64,000 bases of DNA, from NCBI GenBank assembly GCA_026990035.1, contig JALSIM010000017.1:1-64000 (forward strand), written 5' to 3'. The notes below the pieces were generated by a model. It made no database searches. It had not been told where the DNA came from and was given only the letters and a program-made list of their open reading frames with translations. Below are positions 47,156-56,054 of this stretch, piece by piece; within the stretch, counting starts at the first letter, position 1; each line of letters opens with the position of its first letter. The DNA comes from Alphaproteobacteria bacterium (GTDB taxonomy: Bacteria; Pseudomonadota; Alphaproteobacteria; Geminicoccales; Geminicoccaceae). The translations under genes were made by a program, and so were the position numbers.

Positions 47156-48124
47156 CTAGCCCGCGCCCTCCACCGGCTCCAGCCACTTGCGGTAGATGAA
47201 GCCGCGACCGCCGTCCTCGAAGACGACCTCCTTCCAGCCGAGCTGCTCGCCGATCACCCGTACCACCGTGCCCTTGGGCGCGATGCGGCGGGCCGGATAC
47301 CTGTTGCCCGGTCCGGAGCGGACGTTGACGTCGGCCAGCGCCCGGTAGGGTCGGCCTTCTTCGGCGACCGCCGCCACCGCCGCGGTTCCGGCGGGCACCG
47401 TCTCCGCCGCCGGCTCGGCCGCCGCCGGCTCGGCCGTCGCGGGCGCGCTCGCCGCCACCGGCTCGGATGTCCCGGTGGACGGTGGTGGTGTCGGCGTCGC
47501 GACATCCTCCGCCGGAGCGGCCGCCGGTTCCGGGGCGGTTTCGCCGGTGAGCTGGAGGGCCGCCCGGCGCGCCGCCTCGCCGAGCCGGGCGAGACGCTGC
47601 TCGGCCCGGGCGATTTCCTCGTCTCCGGGTGCCAGCTCCCGGGCCCGGGCGAGATCGGCCGCCGCACCCTCGAGATCGCCGCTCTCCATGCGGACCTGGG
47701 CCCGCCGCAGCCAGGCGATCGCCTTGTCCGGTCCCAGTTCGATGGCTCTGGTGAGATCGGCGAGCGCCCGCTGGTACTCGCCGGTGTTCGCCAGGGCCAC
47801 GCCGCGGCGGACCAGCACCACCCGCAGATTGCGCCGGCTCATCGCATCCTCGGGCTTGAGGGAAAGGGCCTCCCGATAATCCGCCACCGCCCGATCGTAG
47901 TCGCCGAGCTGGTCGTGAGCCACGCCCCGGTTGTTGTAGGCGATGGCCAGCGCCTCGACGTCGAGCTCGCCGGAGACGATGGCGGCGGTGAAGAACTCCA
48001 CGGCCTGCTCGTAACGCCCTTCACGGAACGCCGCGTTGCCGTTCCGGATGTCGTCGAGCCCGCCGGCCGGGGCCGTCCCGGCCGTCCAAGCCAGGAGCAG
48101 CATCGCCAGAACGATCGCTCGCAT
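47156..48124 (-). CDS. Secreted TPR and SH3-domain protein
   Basis: A periplasmic or surface protein of 322 residues. Signal peptide at 1-20 (MRAIVLAMLLLAWTAGTAPA), about four tetratricopeptide repeats at 25-180 (for example AYNNRGVAHDQLGDYDRAVADYREAL), a Pro/Ala/Glu-rich linker at about 190-255, then a bacterial SH3 domain at about 258-318 (ADVNVRSGPGNRYPARRIAPKGT and a final WLEPV). SH3b domains often bind cell-wall peptides and TPRs bind proteins, so a scaffold at the cell wall is plausible. It lies 39 bp downstream of glmU in the same direction. Confidence 0.85.
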   Translation of the reverse strand: MRAIVLAMLLLAWTAGTAPAGGLDDIRNGNAAFREGRYEQAVEFFTAAIVSGELDVEALAIAYNNRGVAHDQLGDYDRAVADYREALSLKPEDAMSRRNLRVVLVRRGVALANTGEYQRALADLTRAIELGPDKAIAWLRRAQVRMESGDLEGAAADLARARELAPGDEEIARAEQRLARLGEAARRAALQLTGETAPEPAAAPAEDVATPTPPPSTGTSEPVAASAPATAEPAAAEPAAETVPAGTAAVAAVAEEGRPYRALADVNVRSGPGNRYPARRIAPKGTVVRVIGEQLGWKEVVFEDGGRGFIYRKWLEPVEGAG

Positions 48125-48163
48125 CCTCTTCCTCCCTGCACGCGGCCATCCCCGGCCGCCGAC

Positions 48164-49525
48164 CTATTCTTTCGCCCCCTTCTCCGCGCGGCGTCTCGCG
48201 AAACGTTGCCGCAGCCCGGGCGCCCGTTCGGGCTTCACCCGCTGGCTGCCCCGCGCCACCGCCACCGCCCGGGGCGGCACGTCGCGGGTGATGGTGCTGC
48301 CGGCTCCGACGATCGCTTCGGCACCGATCCGCACCGGCGCCACCAGCGCACTGTTGGAGCCGATGAAGGCGGCCGTCCCGATCTCCGTCCGGTGCTTGGC
48401 GACGCCGTCGTAGTTGCAGGTGATGGTGCCGGCGCCGATGTTCGCCCGCTCCCCCACCTCGGCGTCGCCCAAGTAGGCCAGATGATTGGCCTTCGCGCCA
48501 GCCCCGAGAGCCAGGTTCTTGGTCTCGACGAAATTGCCGACGCGGGCGCCGGCACCGATCCGGCTGCCCGGACGCAGCCGGGCGAACGGCCCGACCACCG
48601 CCCCGGCCTCCACCGTCGCGCCCTCGAGATGGCTGAAGCTGCGCACCACCGCCCCCTCGGCCACCCGCACGCCGGGGCCGAACACGACATGGGGCTCGAT
48701 CACGGCCCCCGGCGCGATCTCGGTGTCGAAGGCGAGAAACACGGTTTCCGGCGCCGGCATGACGACCCCGGAATCGAGCATCGCCTCGCGCCGCCGGCGC
48801 TGGAAGACCGCCTCGAGGAAGGCCAGCTCCCGCTGGCTGTTGATTCCGAGCGCCTCCTCGGGATCCGCCTCCACCACCGCACAGAAATGCCCTCCGGCGG
48901 TGAGCCCGCCGATCAGGTCGGTCAGATAGTATTCCTCCTTTTCCGGTCGCAGGGGCAGGCGCGGCAGGAGATCGCGCACCACTCCCGCCTCCAGCAGCAT
49001 GACACCGGAATTGCACGGTGCTCCGGCCAGCAGTGCGGGATCGGCGTGGCGCTCCTCGACGATCTCCAGCAGCCGGCCGTCGCCGTCGAGCCGCAGCCGT
49101 CCGTAACCGGCGCGGCGCTCCGGGCGGAAGGCCAGCACGCTGGCCGCGGCCCCGCTCCCGGCATGACGGGCGGTCAGCTCCCGGAGGGTCTCCGGCCGCA
49201 GCAGCGGCGTGTCGCCGTAGAGAACGAGCAGACGCTCCGCCCCGGGGAGCGCCGTCAGGGCCAGCCGGACGGCATCACCCGTACCGCGCGGCGGATCCTG
49301 CCAGACGATCCGGGCATCGGGGTCCATTTCGCCCACCCGTGCGGCGACCTCCTGGGCGCGGGGATCGAGGACCACCGCCAAGGCCTCCGGCTCCAGCCGC
49401 CGCGCCGTGGCCAGCACATGCGCCAGCAGAGGACGGCCGCCCAAGGGGTGGAGAACCTTGGCGAGACCGTTGCGCATGCGGGTGCCGCGGCCGGCGGCGA
49501 GAACGGCGATGGCGAGAGCGGACAT
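48164..49525 (-). CDS. glmU: Bifunctional UDP-GlcNAc pyrophosphorylase / glucosamine-1-phosphate acetyltransferase
   Basis: Makes UDP-N-acetylglucosamine for peptidoglycan and lipopolysaccharide. The 453 residues comprise an N-terminal nucleotidyltransferase (LAAGRGTRM at about 9-17, YGDTPLL, CNSGVM) and a C-terminal left-handed beta-helix acetyltransferase with hexapeptide repeats. NFVETKNLALGAGAKANHLAYLGD and GAGTITCNYDG carry the acetyltransferase active site. ATG at 49525 gives the canonical N-terminus. It diverges from gph and is followed by the TPR-SH3 gene. Confidence 0.97.
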   Translation of the reverse strand: MSALAIAVLAAGRGTRMRNGLAKVLHPLGGRPLLAHVLATARRLEPEALAVVLDPRAQEVAARVGEMDPDARIVWQDPPRGTGDAVRLALTALPGAERLLVLYGDTPLLRPETLRELTARHAGSGAAASVLAFRPERRAGYGRLRLDGDGRLLEIVEERHADPALLAGAPCNSGVMLLEAGVVRDLLPRLPLRPEKEEYYLTDLIGGLTAGGHFCAVVEADPEEALGINSQRELAFLEAVFQRRRREAMLDSGVVMPAPETVFLAFDTEIAPGAVIEPHVVFGPGVRVAEGAVVRSFSHLEGATVEAGAVVGPFARLRPGSRIGAGARVGNFVETKNLALGAGAKANHLAYLGDAEVGERANIGAGTITCNYDGVAKHRTEIGTAAFIGSNSALVAPVRIGAEAIVGAGSTITRDVPPRAVAVARGSQRVKPERAPGLRQRFARRRAEKGAKE

Positions 49526-49626
49526 GCGGATCGCGGACTCCGTACGGGGGCCGGGCACGGTCGGCACTGGACTTGCGGGCGAACTGTAGCAAAGTTCGGC
49601 GAGCTCACAACATCGGGAAACCCTCC

Positions 49627-50373
49627 ATGAACCTCCGCCCCCGTGCCGCCCTTTTCGATCTCGACGGCACCCTGGTGGAGACCCTGCCGGACATTCATGC
49701 GGTGCTGGCCGAGCTTCTGACCGAGATCGGCGTTCCGGTACCGGCACGCGAACGGGTCCGCCGGATGATCGGCGACGGGGCACGCATGCTGCTCGTGCGG
49801 GCGCTCGCCGACGCCGGCCGCCCGACCGCGGAGGATGCGGAGATCGAAGCTCTGTACCGCCGCTTCCTGGCCCTCTACGAGCGTCACCCCTGCCGCTACA
49901 GTACGGTCTTCCCCGGTGTCTTCGACTGTCTCGAGTGGCTGCGCGGAGAGGGCGTGAAACTCGGGGTCTGCACCAACAAGCCGCAGACGGCCAGCGAGCA
50001 GCTCCTGGAAGCGCTCGGCCTCGCGCCCTATTTCGCCAGTGTCGTCGGCGGCGACCGTGCGATCCGGCGCAAGCCCGATCCCGCCCATCCGGCGGCGGTT
50101 CTGGCCGAACTCGATGCGGCGCCGGATCGGGCGATCATGGTCGGCGATTCCCGCAACGACCTGCTCGCGGCGCGCGCCCTGGGGCTTCCCTGCATTCTCG
50201 TGCGCCACGGCTACGGCCCCGATCCGGCGGACCGGCTCGGCGCCGATCGGGTGATCGACGATCTCGCCGCTCTGCCGTCGCTGCTGGCGGCGGAGGATGC
50301 GGTCGGGGATCGGGAGCGTCCGCTTGACAGGACCCGCGGGGAACCGTACGAGCCCGAGGGAAAGGGCGCTTAG
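49627..50373 (+). CDS. gph: Phosphoglycolate phosphatase (HAD family)
   Basis: HAD phosphatase removing phosphate from 2-phosphoglycolate. The 248 residues start with the nucleophile motif FDLDGTLVET (Asp11 nucleophile), followed by VCTNKPQ (motif II), KPDP (motif III) and MVGDSRND (motif IV). The cap domain lies between. The last 20 or so residues (RPLDRTRGEPYEPEG) are low-conservation and are encoded by DNA that also contains the tRNA promoter. The stop codon lies 10 bases inside the tRNA-Val gene. Confidence 0.92.
   Translation: MNLRPRAALFDLDGTLVETLPDIHAVLAELLTEIGVPVPARERVRRMIGDGARMLLVRALADAGRPTAEDAEIEALYRRFLALYERHPCRYSTVFPGVFDCLEWLRGEGVKLGVCTNKPQTASEQLLEALGLAPYFASVVGGDRAIRRKPDPAHPAAVLAELDAAPDRAIMVGDSRNDLLAARALGLPCILVRHGYGPDPADRLGADRVIDDLAALPSLLAAEDAVGDRERPLDRTRGEPYEPEGKGA
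50324..50352 (+). promoter_or_regulatory. Promoter of tRNA-Val
   Basis: TTGACA (50324-50329), a 17-base spacer and TACGAG (50347-50352) give a near-consensus sigma-70 promoter whose start would fall a few bases before the tRNA at 50364. It is embedded in the 3' end of gph. Confidence 0.55.
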
Positions 50374-50438
50374 CTCAGCGGTAGAGCACCGTCTTCACAC
50401 GGCGGGGGTCGCTGGTTCGAACCCAGCAGCGCCCACCA
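50364..50438 (+). tRNA. tRNA-Val (anticodon CAC)
   Basis: A full cloverleaf can be drawn: acceptor GGGCGCT/AGCGCCC, D-arm with TAGCTCAGCGGTAGAGC, anticodon stem CCGTC/GGCGG with loop TTCACAC (anticodon CAC, valine GTG codons), T-arm GCTGG-TTCGAAC-CCAGC, discriminator A and an encoded CCA at 50436-50438. The 5' end overlaps the last 10 bases of gph. Confidence 0.96.
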
Positions 50439-50681
50439 CCGTTCGTGCCCGCCAGGGATCGCGTGTCCGCCACGGCGCGGCGTCGCGCCGGGCTCGGGCT
50501 GCGGCATTTTCACCCGGGCAGGGCCGTTGCAGTGGCGGCGCCTTCCCGCCGGGTGCAGATCGGTGATGGGAGAGAAACCCGCGCAACGGGAACCGGCAAG
50601 AGAGTAGGAACGCCTCCTCGTTCTCACTTCGCCCGTCCCGAACCCCTGCGCCCCAGTCCTCGAGATCGGCGGTCGGAGACC

Positions 50682-51992
50682 ATGCCCGACAGAATGCGCA
50701 TCGCCCAGATCTACCCGCATGCACGGATCGAGCAGGCGGACCGGATTTCCGACGCCATTTCCATCGTCCTCTACGAATGCAGCCGACGTCTCGCCGCACG
50801 CCACGAGGTTTCGGGCTGGGTGCGCGAGATCGGGAAATGGTCGGGGACCCGCCGGCTCGACGGGTTCACCCTGCACCATCTTCCGGTCCGTCTCGACCGG
50901 CTTCTCAACGGGTTGATGCTCCTCGACCGGCTCTCGCTGACGCCGCGCGGCCGACCGGCCCGCACCTGGCCGACCTACTATCTGCCCTTCGCGGTCGGGC
51001 TCGCCCGCCGGCTGCGGCGCGAGAAGGTCGATATCGTGCATCTGCACAGCCTCGCCGGGCTGGCGCCGCTGCTCCGCCGTCTCCTGCCCGAGGTGGTCCT
51101 CGGCCTCCACATCCACGACCACGCCCTCGCCGACTTCGCGCCCGGCTGGGGACGCCGATGCCTCCGGGCGACGGATTTCGCGCTGGCCTGCAGCGACTAT
51201 GTCGCGCAGCGGACACGGCGCCGTCTCGGGGGGGGTCTGCCGCCCGTTCACGTCCTGCACAATGGTGTCGATGCCCGCTTCCTCGGCAACCGCGCGCGCC
51301 CCGCGGCGAGCCGGCGGATCCTCTTCGTCGGCCGGCTCGCTCCCGAAAAGGGCGTGCATCTCCTGCTCGCGGCCTTCGCCAGAATCGCCGGCGAGTTCCC
51401 GGATGCCACGCTCGATCTGGTGGGACCGACGGATCCGTCGCCGCCGGAGTTCGTCGATCCCTGGCGCAGCGATCCCCTGCTCGTGCCGCTCGCGTCCCAT
51501 CTCGCCCGACCGGCGGGCTACGCCGCCGAGCTGCGGCGGCTGGCGGCGCCCCTGGGCGGGCGGATCCGCTTTCTCGGACCGGTCGACAACCTGCGGCTGC
51601 CGGCCCTGCTCGCCGATGCCGGCGTGCTCGCCATGCCCTCGCTGTGGCACGAGCCCTTCGGTATCCCGGTGATCGAGGCGATGGCCGCCGGCCTGCCGGT
51701 GGTGGCGAGCGAGGCGGGTGCGTTTCCCGAAACCGTCGTCCCGGGCGAAACCGGAATGCTCGTTCCGCGCGGGGACGGCGAGGCTCTGGCCGCCGCCCTC
51801 GCCCGGCTGCTGGCGGACGGCGGACTGCGGCAGCGCCTCGGGGAGGCGGGGCATGCTCGGGTCCGGGAACGGTTCACCTGGGATCGCCAGGTCGAGCGGC
51901 TGGAGACCCTCTATCTCGAGGCGCTGACCCGGCGGGCCCGACGGGCCGGGCGGGCGGCCCGCGGCCGCCCGCTCCCGGTCCCCGGCGGCTAG
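50682..51992 (+). CDS. GT4-family glycosyltransferase
   Basis: A GT-B-fold retaining glycosyltransferase of 436 residues, probably acting on cell-envelope glycans. The N-terminal acceptor domain has MRIAQIYPHA and DIVHLHSLAGLAPLL. The donor domain begins with RRILFVGRLAPEKGVHLLL. The nucleotide-sugar motif is HEPFGIPVIEAMAAGLPVVASEAGAFPE, with the E-x7-E pair typical of GT4. ATG at 50682 is chosen since GGAG lies 3 bases upstream; the longer frame before it is Arg/Pro-rich noise. No polysaccharide cluster surrounds it. Confidence 0.88.
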   Translation: MPDRMRIAQIYPHARIEQADRISDAISIVLYECSRRLAARHEVSGWVREIGKWSGTRRLDGFTLHHLPVRLDRLLNGLMLLDRLSLTPRGRPARTWPTYYLPFAVGLARRLRREKVDIVHLHSLAGLAPLLRRLLPEVVLGLHIHDHALADFAPGWGRRCLRATDFALACSDYVAQRTRRRLGGGLPPVHVLHNGVDARFLGNRARPAASRRILFVGRLAPEKGVHLLLAAFARIAGEFPDATLDLVGPTDPSPPEFVDPWRSDPLLVPLASHLARPAGYAAELRRLAAPLGGRIRFLGPVDNLRLPALLADAGVLAMPSLWHEPFGIPVIEAMAAGLPVVASEAGAFPETVVPGETGMLVPRGDGEALAAALARLLADGGLRQRLGEAGHARVRERFTWDRQVERLETLYLEALTRRARRAGRAARGRPLPVPGG

Positions 51993-51996
51993 GAGG

Positions 51997-52554
51997 TCAC
52001 TCCGCCTTCCGGCTGTCCGCCTCCAGCGCCGCCATCGCCCGGCGGTGAAGTTCGGCGGAATCCCGGCCGAAACAGCAGAATATCACGGTTCCGGGAAGCG
52101 GGTTCTTCTCCAGGAAGGCGGCCACCGTCCGGACCGCGATCGCCGCCGCCCGCTCCGGCGGGAACCCGTAGATGCCGGTGGAAATGGCGGGGAAGGCGAC
52201 CGACTTCAGGCCATGGTCGCGGGCGAGCTCCAGGGACCGACGGTAGGCCGAGGCGAGAAGCGCGTCCTCGCCCGAGGCGCCGCCGTGCCATCGCGGGCCC
52301 ACCGTGTGGATCACATGGCGGGCGCGCAGCCGGTGGCCGCCGGTGATCCGGGCGTCGCCGGTGGGACAGGGCCCGACCTTCCGGCATTCCTCCCACAGTT
52401 CGGGGCCGGCGGCGCGATGGATGGCACCGGAGACGCCGCCGCCCGGCGTCAGACGGGTGTTGGCGGCGTTGACGATGGCATCGACATCGAGCTGCGTGAT
52501 GTCGTCCTCGACGACCTTCATCCGCGCCGGTGTCTCGGATCGAAGCGGGCTCAT
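51997..52554 (-). CDS. Macrodomain protein, O-acetyl-ADP-ribose deacetylase type
   Basis: An ADP-ribose-binding enzyme of 185 residues that hydrolyses O-acetyl-ADP-ribose or removes ADP-ribose from proteins. Key motifs are DAIVNAANTRLTPGGGVSGAIHRAAG (about 29-55) and FPAISTGIYGFP near 125, both lining the ribose pocket. The ATG at 52554 has GAGGAG 8 bases upstream; ATG 52521 is alternative. It diverges from the HtpX-like gene. Confidence 0.92.
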   Translation of the reverse strand: MSPLRSETPARMKVVEDDITQLDVDAIVNAANTRLTPGGGVSGAIHRAAGPELWEECRKVGPCPTGDARITGGHRLRARHVIHTVGPRWHGGASGEDALLASAYRRSLELARDHGLKSVAFPAISTGIYGFPPERAAAIAVRTVAAFLEKNPLPGTVIFCCFGRDSAELHRRAMAALEADSRKAE

Positions 52555-52599
52555 CGGTCTGCTCCTCGCAACGCTTGCAGGGCGGCTCCCTCGGGTTAC

Positions 52600-53628
52600 A
52601 TGATGGGTTTCGAGACCCGCCGCTCGCAAGCCCCCGGAGAGATGCGACTGCCTCCCATTGCCCTCTATGTGAGCGAAGAGCAGCGCCGGCGCCACAAGCT
52701 GCGCAACATTCTGCATTCGGTGCTGCTGATTTTCGGTATGGTCGCCATCCTCGGCATCTGCGCCTACAGCTTGTGGGGCGGCGAGGGCGTGGTCTGGGCG
52801 CTTTTGGGCGGTGGCCTCGCCTTCGCCTTTTCGCCCAACATCGCGCCCGAATGGGTGATGCGGATGTATCGGGCGGTGCTCCTGCATCCTCGCGATGCTC
52901 CGGAACTCCACGAGCTGCTGGTGACCCTCGCCAGACGCGCCGAGTTGCCGGAGGTACCGCGTCTCTACTGGATCGCCAGCCCGGTTCTCAACGCCTTCGC
53001 CGTCGGCAGGCGGGACGACGCGGCGATCGCGGTCACCGACGGCCTCCTGCGCAGCCTGAACATGCGGGAGCTCGCCGGTGTCCTGGCGCACGAGATCAGC
53101 CATATCCGCAACAACGATCTCTGGATCATGCAGCTCGCCGACACCATGAGCCGCTTCACGAGCCTCCTCTCCTACTTCGGCCAGCTCCTGATGATCCTCA
53201 ATCTGCCGCTGCTCCTCGTCGGGCGGGTGGGGGTGCCCTGGTTGGCGGTGATCCTGTTGATCTTCGCTCCGACCATCATGGCCCTGCTGCAGCTTGCCCT
53301 GTCGCGTGCCCGGGAGTTCGATGCCGATCTCGACGCCGCCGGGATCACCGGCGATCCGGCGGGCCTCGCCAGCGCCCTCGGCAAGCTGGAACGTTACCAG
53401 GGCCGGTTCTGGGAGGAAATCCTGTTTCCCGGCCGGCGCATCCCCGAACCCTCCCTGCTGCGCACCCATCCGCCCACCGAGGAACGCATCCGACGCCTCC
53501 TCTCCCTCTACGAGGCCCGTCCCGAAATCGCGCAGCGGATCAGCCTGCCGCCGCGGGTGCGGCTGCCGGATCGTTTCGCCGCCGCCTTCGGTCCGCCACG
53601 CTATCGCTGGCCCGGAATCTGGTACTGA
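52600..53628 (+). CDS. M48-family membrane zinc protease (HtpX-like)
   Basis: An inner-membrane metalloprotease of 342 residues, similar to HtpX, which degrades misfolded membrane proteins. Two N-terminal helices (about 38-57 and 64-80) precede the zinc motif HEISH at 164-168. Two further helices (about 185-232) follow, then REFDADLDAA supplies the third zinc ligand. FAVGRRDDAAIAVTDGLL before the zinc site is diagnostic for M48. Tandem ATGs at 52600 and 52603 are both possible. Convergent with the sensor kinase gene, 13 bases apart. Confidence 0.92.
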   Translation: MMGFETRRSQAPGEMRLPPIALYVSEEQRRRHKLRNILHSVLLIFGMVAILGICAYSLWGGEGVVWALLGGGLAFAFSPNIAPEWVMRMYRAVLLHPRDAPELHELLVTLARRAELPEVPRLYWIASPVLNAFAVGRRDDAAIAVTDGLLRSLNMRELAGVLAHEISHIRNNDLWIMQLADTMSRFTSLLSYFGQLLMILNLPLLLVGRVGVPWLAVILLIFAPTIMALLQLALSRAREFDADLDAAGITGDPAGLASALGKLERYQGRFWEEILFPGRRIPEPSLLRTHPPTEERIRRLLSLYEARPEIAQRISLPPRVRLPDRFAAAFGPPRYRWPGIWY

Positions 53629-53641
53629 CGGGCCTTCGCTT

Positions 53642-55141
53642 TCAGGCCGGCAGGAGGAGTTCGGCGCGGAGACCGCCCTCGGCCCGGTTGGCGAGACGCA
53701 GGTCCCCGCCGTGGCTGCGGGCGATGGTCCGGGCGATGGCGAGCCCGAGTCCGATCCCGCCGGTCTCCCGCGAACGGCTGCCCTCGAGACGGAAGAAGGG
53801 CTCGAAGGCGCGTTCCATCATCTCCGGCGGAATCCCCGGCCCCTCGTCCTCCACCACGATCCGTACCGTCCTATGGTCGTGTTCCAGGGTCACCTTCGCC
53901 CGCTCGCCGTAGCGCACCGCGTTCTCGATCAGGTTCCTCAGCGCCCGCCGCAGGGAATCGGGACGACAGCGCAGTACCGGGCGGGCGGTGGCCGCGAACT
54001 GCACCTTCCAGCCGAGATCGGTGCAGTCGGCGACGAGGCTTTCGACGAGAGCCGCGAGATCGACGGTCCGCGCCGGTTCGGTCGCCGCCTCCTCCCTGAG
54101 AAAGGACAGTGCCGCCTCGATCATCCGCTGCATCTCGTCGAGAGTCTCGACGATCTTGGCCCGGGTCTCCTCGTCCTCGACGAACTCGGCCCGGATGCGC
54201 AGGGAAGTGATCGGGGTCCGGAGATCGTGCCCGATCGCCGCCAGCATCCGGGTCCGATCCTCGACGAAACGTTTGAGCCGGGCCTGCATCAGGTTGAAGG
54301 CACGGACCGTGTGCCGGATTTCCTCGGGCCCCCTCTCCGCGAGCGGCGCCACCTCGAGACCGCGACCGAAGGCGTCGGCGGCCCGGGCGAGCCCCTGGAG
54401 CGGCCGCGTCATGCGCCGCAGCACCAGCACGGTGATCAGGGAGATCGCCAGGGCGGCGAACAGCGAAGCGAGCAGCGAGGGAGCCGCCCAGGCCAGGGCC
54501 GGCGCGGGGATCACGGTCTCCGCGTTGAGCCAGCGTTCCGGTCCGAGCCGCACCGAGAGAACCAGACTCCGCCCACCGGGACCCCGGGCCGCCGGATGTG
54601 GTCCCATCAGCCGCATCAGCTCCTTCATCTCGCCACGATGATCGTGGTCGTCCTCGTCATCCTCGTGGTCGTCGTCCTCCTCGTCATCGTCGTCGTTCTC
54701 TTCGTCCCGGCGGAACATGTCCCGCCAGCGCTCGCGCCACAGGGCGAGCCGCGTGCCCTCCTCGGTGTCGGCGAGGATGCGCGGAGCCGGTTCCTCCGGC
54801 CCGAGACGGTGCTCCAGAAGCCTGGCCAGCCGGCGGGTGACGGGATTGTCGCGATGGCGCGGATCGCTCACCTCGATCAGGCTGTCCTCGCCGATGGTGA
54901 ACCGCAGCCGGTCGCTGCTGGCGGCACGCACGATCCGATCGTGCAGTTCGGGAGGTGTCTCCCGGAGCAACCGAACGAGTGCCGCGGTGCGGGCGATCAC
55001 CTGTTCGCGACCGGCGGCCAGCAGGGCCAGCCTGCGCTCGTCGGCGAAGATGACGAAGCTCAGGAGCTGGGCACCGAACAGAGCGAGCAGCAGCAGCAGC
55101 ACGAGCTGCCCGGCGAGGGTCCGGGGCCAGAGACGGCTCAT
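53642..55141 (-). CDS. Sensor histidine kinase with acidic/His-rich periplasmic loop
   Basis: Membrane histidine kinase of 499 residues. TM1 at about 12-33, a periplasmic domain to 217, TM2 at about 218-241, HAMP to about 295, the phospho-acceptor His305 in IGHDLRTP, and an HATPase domain (NLIENAVRYG, EDEGPGIP, GIGLGLAIA). The periplasmic domain holds an extreme run at 146-168 made almost only of Asp, Glu and His, ahead of a Met/Lys segment. Such loops bind metals, here perhaps Ca, Mg, Fe or Cu. Its start overlaps the response regulator stop (ATGA). The divergent EF-hand gene suggests a cation-linked stimulus (inference). Confidence 0.92.
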   Translation of the reverse strand: MSRLWPRTLAGQLVLLLLLALFGAQLLSFVIFADERRLALLAAGREQVIARTAALVRLLRETPPELHDRIVRAASSDRLRFTIGEDSLIEVSDPRHRDNPVTRRLARLLEHRLGPEEPAPRILADTEEGTRLALWRERWRDMFRRDEENDDDDEEDDDHEDDEDDHDHRGEMKELMRLMGPHPAARGPGGRSLVLSVRLGPERWLNAETVIPAPALAWAAPSLLASLFAALAISLITVLVLRRMTRPLQGLARAADAFGRGLEVAPLAERGPEEIRHTVRAFNLMQARLKRFVEDRTRMLAAIGHDLRTPITSLRIRAEFVEDEETRAKIVETLDEMQRMIEAALSFLREEAATEPARTVDLAALVESLVADCTDLGWKVQFAATARPVLRCRPDSLRRALRNLIENAVRYGERAKVTLEHDHRTVRIVVEDEGPGIPPEMMERAFEPFFRLEGSRSRETGGIGLGLAIARTIARSHGGDLRLANRAEGGLRAELLLPA

Positions 55142-55857
55142 GCGCGTTCCACCTCGGCCGCGAAACTGTAACCCCCGCCCCAGTGGGTCTTGATGTATCG
55201 CGGCCGCTTCGGGTCCTTCTCGATCTTCTTCCGAAGACGACTCACGAGGTTGTCGATCGAACGGTCGAAAAGCTGCGCTTCGCGACCGCGGGCGAGATCG
55301 AGGAGCTGGTCGCGGGTCAGCACCATGCCCGGATGCCGGACGAAGGCGAGAAGGAGCTGGTACTCGGCGGTGCTCAGCGGCACCGCGACCCCGTCGTCGC
55401 GGAGCAGTTCGCGACGGGCGGGATCGAAGATCCATTCGCCGAACCGCAGGCGGTCGCGCGCGATGCGTTCCTGTGCCGGCGGCAGGCTGTTTGCGCGCCG
55501 CAGCACCGCCTTGATCCGGGCCAGGAGTTCGCGCGGATTGAAGGGCTTGGTCACGTAGTCGTCGGCACCGATCTCGAGCCCGACGATCCGGTCGGTCTCC
55601 TCGGCCATGGCGGTGAGGAGGATGATCGGGATCGCGCTCCGCGCACGCAGGTCGCGACAGAGGGAAAGACCGTCCTCACCGGGCATCATGATGTCGAGGA
55701 TCAGCAGATCGATGGCATGTCCGGCGAGAACCCGTCGTGCCTCCCGCGCATCGGCGGCCACCGACACGCGGTAGCCGTGGCGCGCGAGGTATTTGCTGAG
55801 CGCGTCGCGGATCTCGCGGTGATCGTCGACCACGAGAAGGTGGGGTGTCTGCTCCAT
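55138..55857 (-). CDS. OmpR-family response regulator
   Basis: Receiver plus winged-helix regulator of 239 residues. The acidic pair is Asp11-Asp12, phospho-acceptor Asp55 in LLILDIMMPG, Lys in YVTKPFNPREL, then an OmpR/PhoB C-terminal domain with RSIDNLVSRLRKKIE and THWGGGYSF. ATG at 55857 gives a standard N-terminus; 55890 is an alternative. It precedes the kinase gene with a 4-base overlap. Its probable targets are its own promoter and the divergent EF-hand gene. Confidence 0.93.
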   Translation of the reverse strand: MEQTPHLLVVDDHREIRDALSKYLARHGYRVSVAADAREARRVLAGHAIDLLILDIMMPGEDGLSLCRDLRARSAIPIILLTAMAEETDRIVGLEIGADDYVTKPFNPRELLARIKAVLRRANSLPPAQERIARDRLRFGEWIFDPARRELLRDDGVAVPLSTAEYQLLLAFVRHPGMVLTRDQLLDLARGREAQLFDRSIDNLVSRLRKKIEKDPKRPRYIKTHWGGGYSFAAEVERA

Positions 55858-55923
55858 CGCCCGGGTCCATCCATCGTCGAGAGCGCCCATACCACGTCCG
55901 GGAGGGCGTGCGCGGACAGGGAA

Positions 55924-55941
55924 ATTGTCACGGATTGTCGC
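55924..55941. promoter_or_regulatory. Tandem half-sites for an OmpR-family regulator
   Basis: ATTGTCAC (55924-55931) and ATTGTCGC (55934-55941) are direct repeats with a 10-bp period, in the intergenic space between the response-regulator and EF-hand genes. OmpR-family regulators bind such head-to-tail half-sites one helical turn apart. Confidence 0.45.
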
Positions 55942-56054
55942 AAAGGCCAGCGTGCCGACGATCGGTTACCATTCGACCCGCCGGGCGCGATAGTTGTGCG
56001 ACCGATCCTCCCCATATCGAGGGTGTGCGGAACCCGACGAAAGGAGATCGGAAG

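Noticed and set aside
50364-50438. tRNA-Val as integration site of a genomic island
   Set aside because: I saw no repeated copy of the tRNA 3' end, no integrase and no composition shift to its right within the window.
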